A stretch of 38,037 nucleotides of DNA. It comes from an uncultured Lachnospiraceae bacterium. Its GTDB lineage: Bacteria > Bacillota > Clostridia > Lachnospirales > Lachnospiraceae. The DNA is taken from positions 1 to 38,037 of the forward strand of contig CAMOYC010000004.1 in assembly GCA_946629665.1 (NCBI GenBank), given 5' to 3'. Below, in pieces: positions 9,048 through 16,178 of this stretch (position 1 is its first letter; every line of letters begins with the position of its first letter). The notes beneath the pieces were generated by a model. That model saw only the letters and a list, made by a program, of their open reading frames with translations. It did not search any database and was not told where the DNA came from. Both the position numbers and the translations under genes were made by a program.

Positions 9048-9653
9048 TCATGTATCAGAGGGCCGGTCATCAATGATCGTCCCGTTATCGACATATGGTT
9101 TAATAAAATGTTCTCTCTCATGGTCCCAGAGGATCTCTGAGCCCAGAGGAGTGATCTTCTGTCTGCCCATGATCTGGCTCAGCCTCACCTGGTGTGCCTT
9201 CCATTCCTTACCGGCGGAAGCCGCATTCAGCATGACCGGCTGAAAGTTATCCATGGTATGGGCAAATCTGGCTTCCGGAGTCTCCCCTGCCTCAAACTCT
9301 TTCCAGAGGGCTGTGAGCCATTCTTTCTGGTCCTCCGGGAGCAGGCCGTAGAGTTTGGCCGCGGCATCTTCTTCCCTGCTCTTCTGGGTTTTCTTGCCTT
9401 CCTCATCATAAGCGTAGGTATCTCCTGCATAGATTTCCACCACATCGTGGAAGAGGACCATAGCCACCGTATGAAGAAGGTCGATGGGCTCATTCGCATA
9501 TTCAGCCAGGAGCAGGGTCATGACCGCGAGATGCCAGGCATGCTCTGCATCATTTTCTTTTCGGCTGCCGTCCGCGAGAGAAGTCTGCCGTCCGACCTGT
9601 TTTTCCTTATCCAGTTCCAATGCAAAGGCCAGCTGTTTTTCCAGTCGTTCCAT
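9048..9653 (-). CDS. HD-domain phosphohydrolase, HDDC2/YfbR-like
   Basis: A 201-aa metal-dependent phosphohydrolase. The HD motifs are visible: H38 in NDAEHAW, H69-D70 in VLFHDVVEI with E73 and D78 nearby, and D135 in HTMDNFQP. The order and spacing fit the HDDC2/YfbR group, in which characterised members are 5'-deoxynucleotidases acting on dNMPs. That activity is a family-level expectation here. The preferred start is ATG 9653 with AAGGAAG five bases upstream; an in-frame GTG lies six bases earlier. It follows the subtilase gene by 18 bases and precedes the cytidylate-kinase-like gene by 48, which places two nucleotide-handling enzymes side by side. Confidence 0.9.
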   Translation of the reverse strand: MERLEKQLAFALELDKEKQVGRQTSLADGSRKENDAEHAWHLAVMTLLLAEYANEPIDLLHTVAMVLFHDVVEIYAGDTYAYDEEGKKTQKSREEDAAAKLYGLLPEDQKEWLTALWKEFEAGETPEARFAHTMDNFQPVMLNAASAGKEWKAHQVRLSQIMGRQKITPLGSEILWDHEREHFIKPYVDNGTIIDDRPSDT

Positions 9654-9671
9654 CTGCACTTCCTTTCTCTT

Positions 9672-11726
9672 TTAAGGCAGATTGATCTGCCTTGCTTCCG
9701 ACCATGCGGACCAGGACCTGATCTTTCCTTTTTTACGGAAAGACCTTACCGCAAAGGAATACAGGGTCTGTCTCTTTAACCCTTTCAGGACCAGGCTCCT
9801 CTTCTCCGGAGAGACATTGATCTTTCTGGCATTCCTGAAGGAGCTTCCGACTCCGTATTTCACCTGGTAGCCGCTGACCTTCCCGGTCTTCTTCCATCCT
9901 ATCTTGCACTTCCGGACTCCCGCTTTCTTTGCGTGGATCTTCGGTCTCTTTAAGCGGTAGATGGACCGGTATTCCGATTCTGCCCCCTTATAGCCGAGCC
10001 GGTAGGTTACCGTCTTATAACGATAGAGGCGGCCGGCCTTGACCTTCCTGTCGATCCAGCTTGTAGTGGTGGCTCCTCTCACGTATTTTATCTTCTTCCA
10101 GGAACCATTCTCCGTCTTCCGGTAGATCAGATATCCTTCGGCCCTGGAAACTTTGCGCCAGGTCAGCAGGATGCCCCGGGCCCGGTTTTTCAGTTTTTTG
10201 ATCTTCTGGGTCCCAAGCTTGCCGACGATCTTATATCTGCTGTTCCTGATACCCCGCTTGTACAGATTGCCGACTTTAGGCACGCCGTATCCGTACTTTT
10301 TATCCTTGCCTTTGGCCCCGAGATCCTTGCTCAGGCTTCTCAGTTCCTTCTCCACACCGTAGGAGGAAAGGCTGGGCTGCATGACTTTGATGATTGCCGC
10401 TGCAGCAGTCACATGGGGTGCTGCCATAGATGTGCCGTCCATCATCACAAGATCCCTTTTTCCGCTCCTGGCAGAACTGAGGATCTTTGATCCCGGTGCC
10501 GCAAAATCAACCTTGCTGCCGAAATTGGAATACCAGGCCTGTCTGTGCCGGGTATTGAGCGCTGCTACCGTGATACAACGTTCGTAGCAGGCAGGATAGC
10601 AATGTTTCACGGATTCATCCTCATTTCCCGCTGCAACTACGACCGGGATCCCCTTTCGGTATGCCTTGTCGATAATGCTGTTAAGGTCATTGATCTTCCA
10701 CGCATACTCTGCTTCGATCCCCATGCTCAGATTGATCACGTCGGCACCGTTTTTCACCGCATACCGGAAAGCAGCTCTCAGATAGGAGAGCGGGGCTTTT
10801 CCCCTGGGGTTGGTCACCTTGAGGATCATCAGTTCCACATTGTCAGGGCTGCAGCTGGCCACAATGCCGGTGACATGGGAGCCATGTCCCGCCTGATCCT
10901 TCACATTATCCGACTTTCCGTAGAAAGAATGACTTTTTCGGGAGATCTTCTTCCCCTTGAGCAGAAAGCTGGATCTGTTGAAACCGGAGTCAATGATGGC
11001 GACGGTCACTTTCCGTTTCCCGAGTGCCTCGGGGTCACCACCCACCAGCCTGTCCAGGCCCATGTAAGCGGCACCCCAGGATACCGGTCCTTCCGGAGAA
11101 ACACCGCTCATCCCTGATCCGCTGGCGGAAGGCTCTGTGCCGAGGACGGAAAAGATCAGATCCGGCCTGGCGATCTGCCCGTATTTTCTGTTGATCCTCC
11201 CGGCAGCCTTCTTCGCTTCCAGGGGGGTCTCAAATATCAAAATGGATTCATTCTCATCCCGGTCCACATAGACCGTCGATGCACCGTATGATGCGGGAAG
11301 GATCCGGTCCACCAGCAACCGGCCGGTCTGGAAGGGTGCGCTGACCTCCACGTTTCCCTCGGAATCAGGCACGACCTCGTAGGCCTCTTCTTTCCGGCTT
11401 TCCAGGTAATCGGTCAAGCTTTCCTCGGACTGAAGGATCTTCTCGGCTTCTTGCTTACTCACATCAAACTCAGAAGAAAATGTCGTTTCTTCGCCGTCGG
11501 CTGTGATCGCATCCGATCCGGGCCTGATCTCCATATCCGGAATATACTCCTCTTCCGAACTGTCGCCGGTCAATTCCAGATATTCCTCTTCACTGTAGAT
11601 GATCTCCGGAGATCCATCGGCATTCTGCGCGGCTGTCGGAATACTCCTGCCGGTCATACAGGCAAATAAAAACAACCAGATAAACATTGGCAGGAACCGC
11701 TGAAATGCCATTCCTAAACGAGTCAT
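9672..11726 (-). CDS. Secreted S8 subtilisin-like protease with FN3-like C-terminus
   Basis: A 684-aa exported serine protease. Residues 1-34 look like a signal peptide, with TRLGMAFQR followed by a hydrophobic core ending near AAQ. Residues 40-130 are acidic, and 135-197 look like an I9-type propeptide. The catalytic domain shows D246 (VAIIDSG), H281 (HGSHVTG), oxyanion N368 (VVAAGNED) and S433 (GTSMAAPHV), so it should be active. Residues about 505-684 form two basic fibronectin type III-like repeats, common on Clostridia surface proteins; no LPxTG anchor is present. A longer reading frame exists upstream, but ATG 11726 has GAGGAG six bases ahead and overlaps the dus stop as ATGA, so I chose it. 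The substrate is unknown. Confidence 0.95.
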   Translation of the reverse strand: MTRLGMAFQRFLPMFIWLFLFACMTGRSIPTAAQNADGSPEIIYSEEEYLELTGDSSEEEYIPDMEIRPGSDAITADGEETTFSSEFDVSKQEAEKILQSEESLTDYLESRKEEAYEVVPDSEGNVEVSAPFQTGRLLVDRILPASYGASTVYVDRDENESILIFETPLEAKKAAGRINRKYGQIARPDLIFSVLGTEPSASGSGMSGVSPEGPVSWGAAYMGLDRLVGGDPEALGKRKVTVAIIDSGFNRSSFLLKGKKISRKSHSFYGKSDNVKDQAGHGSHVTGIVASCSPDNVELMILKVTNPRGKAPLSYLRAAFRYAVKNGADVINLSMGIEAEYAWKINDLNSIIDKAYRKGIPVVVAAGNEDESVKHCYPACYERCITVAALNTRHRQAWYSNFGSKVDFAAPGSKILSSARSGKRDLVMMDGTSMAAPHVTAAAAIIKVMQPSLSSYGVEKELRSLSKDLGAKGKDKKYGYGVPKVGNLYKRGIRNSRYKIVGKLGTQKIKKLKNRARGILLTWRKVSRAEGYLIYRKTENGSWKKIKYVRGATTTSWIDRKVKAGRLYRYKTVTYRLGYKGAESEYRSIYRLKRPKIHAKKAGVRKCKIGWKKTGKVSGYQVKYGVGSSFRNARKINVSPEKRSLVLKGLKRQTLYSFAVRSFRKKGKIRSWSAWSEARQINLP

Positions 11727-12688
11727 GCTCTGCTCCTCTCTTCTTCCAACATCATGGAGACCACATTCCGGTACTCCCTTAACGTTCTGCTTTTTCTCAG
11801 CTTTCTGGCATACTTCTCTCCGCAGGAGAGGGCAGAAAGCATATAGTTCCATAATTCTTTCATCTTGTACAGCATGTTCTTTTCTCCGGACACAAAAGTC
11901 CCATAGCCGGCACAGATCTCATCCAGGAAGGGCTGCCAGAGGTCCAGGTCTCTGACCGGCCGGTCCTCCCGGATCTGCACAGCCAGATGAGGATCCGTCA
12001 GCAGACCCCGCCCCACCATAATCCGGTCGATCTCAGGAAAATCCCGGGCAAAGTCCCGGTAATCTTCCAGGGAAAAAATGTCTCCGTTATAACATACAGG
12101 GTGCCGGCTCATCCTGGCTGCGGCCCGAAAGGCCGAACGGTTTACCGGCTTCTTGTAATAATCCTCACGCACTCTGGCGTGGATGATCAGCTCCTGGAGC
12201 GGGAAATCATTATAGATCTCCATCAAAGGAATGATCTCTTCCGGGTCCTGCATGCCCAACCGGGTCTTCACGGACAGTTTCAGATCCGGCATAGCCGCAA
12301 ACACCTTCTCGAAAAAAAGGCGCAGCTCCTCCGGATACTGCAAAAATCCACTCCCTTTCCCCTTGGAGACTACCGTCCCCGAAGGGCATCCGAGATTCAG
12401 GTTGATCTCATCGTAACCCATCTCCTGCATCTTGCGGGCACAGAAGACAAAATCCGCCGGCTTCCTGGTCAGGATCTGGGGAATCACCCGGATCCCCTGA
12501 TTATGGTCCGGATCAATGTCATTCTTTTCACGAAAATTAAAGCCCCTTTTAGGCTTTGGTGTAATGAATGGACAGTAATACCTGTCCACTCCGCCAAAAA
12601 AGCGGGCATGTGCATTCCGGTAGACATATCTGGTTATGCCTTCCATCGGTGCTCCGTAGATGATCGGCTGTCGCTTTTCCTGGTCCAT
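11723..12688 (-). CDS. dus: tRNA-dihydrouridine synthase family protein
   Basis: A 321-aa FMN enzyme that reduces uridines in tRNA to dihydrouridine. Hallmarks are APMEGITRYVYR at 13-24, NLNLGCPSGTV at 97-106 with the catalytic cysteine C101, and VKTRLG and HARV flavin/phosphate-binding motifs in the TIM barrel. GRGLLTDPHL fits the conserved end of the barrel, and a helical C-terminal domain follows. The start is the only plausible ATG ahead of the conserved APMEG motif. The nearest purine-rich site (AAAGGA) is unusually far, about 16 bases upstream. The stop overlaps the protease start by 4 bases. Which uridine it modifies cannot be read from the sequence. Confidence 0.95.
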   Translation of the reverse strand: MDQEKRQPIIYGAPMEGITRYVYRNAHARFFGGVDRYYCPFITPKPKRGFNFREKNDIDPDHNQGIRVIPQILTRKPADFVFCARKMQEMGYDEINLNLGCPSGTVVSKGKGSGFLQYPEELRLFFEKVFAAMPDLKLSVKTRLGMQDPEEIIPLMEIYNDFPLQELIIHARVREDYYKKPVNRSAFRAAARMSRHPVCYNGDIFSLEDYRDFARDFPEIDRIMVGRGLLTDPHLAVQIREDRPVRDLDLWQPFLDEICAGYGTFVSGEKNMLYKMKELWNYMLSALSCGEKYARKLRKSRTLREYRNVVSMMLEEERSRA

Positions 12689-12714
12689 CGGTTAAAACTT
12701 TACGTCCTTTCGGA

Positions 12715-12732
12715 ACCGGTTTGGAAACCGGT
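12715..12732. repeat. 8-bp inverted repeat in the dus leader
   Basis: ACCGGTTT-GG-AAACCGGT forms two perfect 8-bp arms around a 2-bp centre. On the minus strand it lies between the probable dus -10 and the dus start, so it would form a hairpin in the dus leader RNA. On DNA it could equally be a repressor site, because it also sits just upstream of the plus-strand -10 at 12746-12751. No U-tract follows in either direction, so it is not an intrinsic terminator. Confidence 0.7.
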
Positions 12733-12742
12733 ATCATTTCTA

Positions 12743-12751
12743 TGTTATAAT
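12743..12751 (+). promoter_or_regulatory. Extended -10 promoter, plus strand
   Basis: TGTTATAAT is an exact extended -10 (TGnTATAAT). A possible -35, TTGGAA at 12721-12726, lies 19 bases upstream, which is long, so the extended -10 would carry recognition. Transcription would begin near 12757-12759, on or at the ATG of the 27-codon reading frame, and run into the terminator at 12839-12870. The -10 shares bases with the minus-strand TATAAT at 12750-12755, so the two promoters would compete. Confidence 0.45.
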
Positions 12752-12755
12752 TATA
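12750..12755 (-). promoter_or_regulatory. Candidate -10 element for the dus operon
   Basis: TATAAT on the minus strand, 62 bases before the dus start codon. No convincing -35 stands at 16-18 bases upstream. Placement downstream of the purC terminator makes it the most likely start for the dus-protease-HD-kinase-DUF5717-DUF5716-TPR-valS-folC run, with a leader of about 55 nt containing the inverted repeat at 12715-12732. Confidence 0.4.
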
Positions 12756-12756
12756 C

Positions 12757-12840
12757 ATGAAATACCGGATTAATGCTACGTTGATCTTGGAATTAATCCT
12801 TTTAATTCCGACACTGCTGGCCGCCTGTGAAAACAGATAA
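12757..12840 (+). CDS. Possible 27-aa hydrophobic micropeptide or small RNA
   Basis: The only gene candidate on the plus strand. An ATG opens a 27-codon frame beginning MKYRINATLI, continuing through a leucine/isoleucine-rich stretch, and ending LLAACENR. The end fits a lipobox ([LVI]-[AST]-[GA]-C), which would leave a four-residue lipidated tail. No Shine-Dalgarno is present; the predicted transcription start is essentially at the ATG, so translation would have to be leaderless. The stop codon overlaps the first bases of a terminator stem. It could instead be a non-coding RNA of about 110 nt, or chance. The compact promoter-frame-terminator layout is the reason to list it. Confidence 0.22.
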   Translation: MKYRINATLILELILLIPTLLAACENR

Positions 12841-12870
12841 GCCCCTCAATCCTGAGGGGCTTGCTTTTTT
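12839..12870 (+). terminator. Intrinsic terminator, probably bidirectional
   Basis: A perfect 10-bp stem AAGCCCCTCA / TGAGGGGCTT with an ATCC loop, at 12839-12862, is followed on the plus strand by GC and six T's. On the minus strand it starts 27 bases after the purC stop and is followed by a weaker tract (ATCTGTTTTC). It therefore likely ends purC transcription and also any plus-strand transcript from 12757. Confidence 0.85.
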
Positions 12871-12889
12871 GCAAAGAGTAAGCCTCGCT

Positions 12890-13759
12890 TTACAGGTCTT
12901 CCCCCGTAAGCAGCTTGTAGGCCTCTTTATATTTATCCACGGTTTTTCCGATCACATCATCCGGCAGCCTGTAATCACTGTCCGGGTTCGCTTTTAACCA
13001 GTCGCGGACATACTGCTTGTCAAAGGAAGGCTGGCCCTTTCCTGCCTCATAGCCTTCTCTCGGCCAGAAGCGGGAGCTGTCAGGCGTCAGCATCTCATCA
13101 CCGATCCGGATGTTGCCATCCTCATCGATCCCAAACTCGAACTTGGTATCTGCGATGATGATCCCCTTCTCCCAGGCATAGTCCGCACATTTTTTATAGA
13201 GTGAAAGCGTGTATTCTCTCAGAACGTTCGCATAGTAATGTCCGCGGCCCGGGAACTCCTTCTCCAGGATCTCCACCGATCTCTCGTAGGAGATATTCTC
13301 ATCGTGCTCACCGAGGTCAGCCTTGGTGGACGGAGTGTAGATCGGCTCGGGAAGTTTCTCGGACTCCTGCAGGCCTTCAGGAAGCGCGATACCGCACACT
13401 GTGCCGTTCTTCTGGTAGCTGGCCCAGCCGCTTCCGGTGATGTATCCTCTTACAATGCACTCGATGGGGAACATGGTCAGCTTTTTGCACATCATGCTCC
13501 GGCCTTCATATTTCTCATTCCGGAAAAATTCGGGCATATCCTTCACATCGGTGGAGACCATATGGTTTGCTACGGTATTCTCTGTAAAGTCAAACCAGAA
13601 CCTGGACATCTGGGTAAGCACCTTGCCCTTCTCGGTCACGTCATTCTTTAAGATGACATCAAATGCGGAGATCCTGTCGGTTGCGGTGATGATCAGGCTG
13701 TCCCCGATATCATATACTTCTCTGACTTTTCCTTCCTTGATCGGTGTATATTCTTTCAT
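12890..13759 (-). CDS. purC: Phosphoribosylaminoimidazole-succinocarboxamide synthase
   Basis: SAICAR synthetase, 289 aa. It joins CAIR with aspartate using ATP in purine synthesis. The family features are clear: KEGKVREVYDIGD near the N-terminus (ATP loop), TDRISAFDV, RGYITGSGW, STKADLGEHDENIS, ADTKFEFG, and DEMLTPDSSRFW. The length matches the long form in Clostridia. I chose ATG 13759 because AAGGAAC lies upstream and it gives the usual MKEYTPIKEGK start; an earlier in-frame ATG adds ten residues unlike the family. It has its own promoter (13806-13835) and terminator (12839-12870) and stands alone, apart from other pur genes. Confidence 0.98.
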   Translation of the reverse strand: MKEYTPIKEGKVREVYDIGDSLIITATDRISAFDVILKNDVTEKGKVLTQMSRFWFDFTENTVANHMVSTDVKDMPEFFRNEKYEGRSMMCKKLTMFPIECIVRGYITGSGWASYQKNGTVCGIALPEGLQESEKLPEPIYTPSTKADLGEHDENISYERSVEILEKEFPGRGHYYANVLREYTLSLYKKCADYAWEKGIIIADTKFEFGIDEDGNIRIGDEMLTPDSSRFWPREGYEAGKGQPSFDKQYVRDWLKANPDSDYRLPDDVIGKTVDKYKEAYKLLTGEDL

Positions 13760-13805
13760 GGTCAGTTCCTTTCCCTTCTTGCCAAACACTCTGTTATCAC
13801 AATGA

Positions 13806-13835
13806 AATATAGCACAAAACAGGTCTGCTTTGCAA
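13806..13835 (-). promoter_or_regulatory. purC promoter
   Basis: On the minus strand, TTGCAA (13830-13835) and TATATT (13806-13811) are separated by 18 bases. TG at -15/-14 makes an extended -10, TGCTATATT. The -10 ends about 46 bases before the purC ATG. The -35 lies just past the nth stop codon. I saw no purine riboswitch or clear PurR-box pair in the short leader. Confidence 0.65.
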
Positions 13836-13837
13836 TT

Positions 13838-14530
13838 TTATTTTGTGGCAGACTTCTTCTTTGCCCTGCTTTTTTTCTTTTCCTTCTCTTTCAGAATCCT
13901 GGTCCCTGACCTGCAAAGTTCAAACAGGCAGCAGCGCTCGCAGTAGGGAGTGGTCCTGGCTGTGCATACCTCCCGCCCGTGGAGCACAAGGCGATGGCAG
14001 AAATCATTTCCTTCCTCCGGCGGAATGATCTTCCACAGGGCCATCTCCACCTTCTTAGGGTCCTTGAGGTCATCTACCAGACCGATCCGGTTGCAGAGAC
14101 GGATACAATGCGTGTCCGTCACGATGGCCGGCTTGCCGAACACATCCCCCATGATCAGGTTGGCGCTTTTTCTCCCGACTCCCGGAAGCTTCAGCAGCTC
14201 ATCGAAGTCGTCCGGCACCTGGCAGTCATACTCGTCCCGGAGCATGCGCATGCACTTACTGATATCCCGGGCCTTGCTGGGTCCGAGCCCGCAGGGGCGG
14301 ACGATCTCTTCAATCTCCTCCGGGCTGGCCTCCGCCAGCGCCTCGATGTCCGGATATCTGGCATACAGGTGAGGAACGATCTGATTCACCCTCTCATCCG
14401 TGCACTGGGCAGCCAACCGGACGCTGATCAGCAGCTTCCAGGCTTCTTTGTAATCCAAGGTACAGTCCGCATCCGGATACTCCTGCTTCAAACGGTCGAT
14501 GACCAAAGCAGCTCTTTCTTTTTTTCTCAT
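13838..14530 (-). CDS. nth: Endonuclease III
   Basis: A 230-aa DNA glycosylase/AP lyase for oxidised pyrimidines. The helix-hairpin-helix LPGVGRKSAN (115-124) contains catalytic K121, and D139 in VTDTHCIRLCNRIG is the catalytic aspartate. A C-terminal cysteine set C189, C197, C200, C206 should hold the 4Fe-4S cluster, but the first gap is seven residues where E. coli Nth has six. The last 20 residues are a lysine-rich tail (KEKEKKKSRAKKK). The start has GAGGAAAAGG upstream. It is the last gene of the thiN-side operon, before the purC promoter. Confidence 0.96.
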   Translation of the reverse strand: MRKKERAALVIDRLKQEYPDADCTLDYKEAWKLLISVRLAAQCTDERVNQIVPHLYARYPDIEALAEASPEEIEEIVRPCGLGPSKARDISKCMRMLRDEYDCQVPDDFDELLKLPGVGRKSANLIMGDVFGKPAIVTDTHCIRLCNRIGLVDDLKDPKKVEMALWKIIPPEEGNDFCHRLVLHGREVCTARTTPYCERCCLFELCRSGTRILKEKEKKKSRAKKKSATK

Positions 14531-14572
14531 AATCCTTTTCCTCGATCAGTATCTCTTCTCTGTATCTTACAT

Positions 14573-14622
14573 CTGCTTCTGACCGCAGCAGGCACTTAAT
14601 CCCTGCTTCTGACCACCAGCAG
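14573..14622. repeat. Short direct repeat at the thiN/nth junction
   Basis: CTGCTTCTGACC occurs at 14573-14584 and again at 14603-14614, followed each time by a close CAGCAG-containing sequence. The period is 30 bases. One copy lies in the last codons of thiN and the other in the gap before nth, so it looks like a small duplication of the thiN 3' end. Confidence 0.7.
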
Positions 14623-15246
14623 CTTTCCTTTCTCCAGTCGGATGGTCCCCTCTTCTTCGACAAGTTCATTGCTGATCCCCTGGCCGGTGAAGATATACAG
14701 GGAAGCCTTGCTCAGGGAGTAGGAAAATCCGACCAGGTCAATCCCTGCCGCCTCCTCGCTGAGAGCCAGAAGGGAAAAATAGGGAAACGTGACAGATTTC
14801 CGGTATCTTCGGCTGACAGGTCCGGAAAGGACCTCAAGCTCATTGTGGGCATCCACGATCCGGCACGGGATCCCGGCATCTGCCAGCAGGACCATAAAAC
14901 CTATGTTTCCCAGAGTGTGGTCCAGCCTGGTCCCGGTGGCTCCGAGGACTGTGATATCCGTCGCGCCCAGCTCCTTCGCATACTGCAGGGCCAGGTCCGT
15001 ATCCGTATTGTCCTTCCGGGCAGGGAATGTCCGGACCGGGACCCCTTTATCCCGGTAAGTCTCCACCAGACCTGTATCCTGCAGACTGTCAAAGTCTCCC
15101 AGGATCTCCGTTGGCATCAACCCCAGGTCCCGGCAGCCGGCCAGGCCCGCATCCGCGGCTATGATGTGGTCAAAACTCTTATTCAGCAAATAGGCGGAGG
15201 CAAAGTCCAGGTCCAGACTGCCTCCGCTTACGATCAGTATATTCAT
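14596..15246 (-). CDS. thiN: Thiamine diphosphokinase
   Basis: A 216-aa enzyme that pyrophosphorylates thiamine to thiamine diphosphate. Motifs are GDFDS at 50-54, KDNTDTDLAL at 78-87 (metal/ATP acidic cluster), and GATGTRLDHTLGN at 102-114, all typical of the family. The C-terminal domain (SYSLSKASLYIFTGQGISNE) fits the thiamine-binding beta domain. Start ATG 15246 has AGAGG seven bases upstream and gives the usual MNILIVSGG; the longer frame upstream overlaps rsgA and is unlike the family. It follows rsgA after 22 bases. The rpe gene that often sits between them in Bacillota is absent. Confidence 0.96.
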   Translation of the reverse strand: MNILIVSGGSLDLDFASAYLLNKSFDHIIAADAGLAGCRDLGLMPTEILGDFDSLQDTGLVETYRDKGVPVRTFPARKDNTDTDLALQYAKELGATDITVLGATGTRLDHTLGNIGFMVLLADAGIPCRIVDAHNELEVLSGPVSRRYRKSVTFPYFSLLALSEEAAGIDLVGFSYSLSKASLYIFTGQGISNELVEEEGTIRLEKGKLLVVRSRD

Positions 15247-15268
15247 GATGATCCTCTTGTGTGTTTCA

Positions 15269-16147
15269 TTACCATTTTTTCCGGTCAGCCAGGTCCCGGT
15301 AGAGGAGCAGGTAGCTGTCATAGCGTTGCCTGCTGATCTCACCAAGGTCCACCGCGTTCTTCACTGCGCAGTCCGGCTCATTCCGGTGCTGGCAGTCCAG
15401 AAAACGGCAATCCGGCTGATACTCTTCAAACTCCGGAAAATACTCTGCGAGTTCTTCCTTCTCCATATCCATCAGGGAAAGGGAACTGAAGCCCGGAGTA
15501 TCCACGATATAGGAATCATTGCCGACGTAGATCAGTTCAGCATGGCGGGTGGTATGCCGGCCCCTTTTTATCTTCTCGGAAACGGAGCCGGTTTCCATGA
15601 CCGTATCCCGGCAGATATGGTTGAGCAGGGATGACTTGCCGACGCCGGAAGGCCCTGCAAGCACCGTGGTCTTTCCCCGGATCAGATCTTCCACCCGGTC
15701 AAGGCCCCGGCCCTCTGCAGCGGCACTAAATACCAGCTGGCATCCGCTGTTCTCATAGATGGTCCTCAGCCTGTCCTGTTCTTCTTCACCGGCCAGGTCC
15801 ATCTTGTTAAAACAGATGATCACCGGGACATCCTGCTTTTTCATGGTGATCAGGAAGGTGTCAAGGAGGGGAAAATTCGGTTCCGGCTCATGGGCGGCGA
15901 ACACCACCAGAGCCTGGTCCACATTGGCCACGACAGGCCTGAAGAGGCTGTTCTTCCTCTCATAGATCTCCATGATATTTCCTTCCCTGTCTCCTTCGTG
16001 GGTAATGACAATGTCTACCATATCCCCCACTTTCGGCTTGATGCCCCTCCGCCGGAAGATTCCTTTTGCCCTGCACATGTAGACGCCCTGGTCTCCCAGG
16101 TGGACAAAATAGTTTCCTCCGACGCCTCTGATGATCTTTCCTTTCAT
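15269..16147 (-). CDS. rsgA: Ribosome small-subunit GTPase RsgA
   Basis: A 292-aa circularly permuted GTPase that checks late 30S assembly. An OB-fold N-terminus (about 1-65) is followed by the permuted order G4 NKMD (114-117), G1 GPSGVGKS (165-172), GRHTTRHAE (196-204) and G3 DTPG (216-219). The zinc motif C247, C252, H254, C260 follows in the C-terminal domain. ATG 16147 has AGGGA upstream and gives the normal start, so I discarded the 16-residue longer frame that overlaps prkC. Position after prkC is conserved in Bacillota; in B. subtilis the kinase phosphorylates this protein, so a similar link is plausible here. Confidence 0.97.
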   Translation of the reverse strand: MKGKIIRGVGGNYFVHLGDQGVYMCRAKGIFRRRGIKPKVGDMVDIVITHEGDREGNIMEIYERKNSLFRPVVANVDQALVVFAAHEPEPNFPLLDTFLITMKKQDVPVIICFNKMDLAGEEEQDRLRTIYENSGCQLVFSAAAEGRGLDRVEDLIRGKTTVLAGPSGVGKSSLLNHICRDTVMETGSVSEKIKRGRHTTRHAELIYVGNDSYIVDTPGFSSLSLMDMEKEELAEYFPEFEEYQPDCRFLDCQHRNEPDCAVKNAVDLGEISRQRYDSYLLLYRDLADRKKW

Positions 16148-16178
16148 AGTATTCCCTGTCCTACTCCCTGCCGCCGCT

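Noticed and set aside
11727..11852. N-terminal extension of the subtilase frame
   Set aside because: It overlaps the dus C-terminus in another frame and precedes a good ribosome site and signal peptide at 11726.
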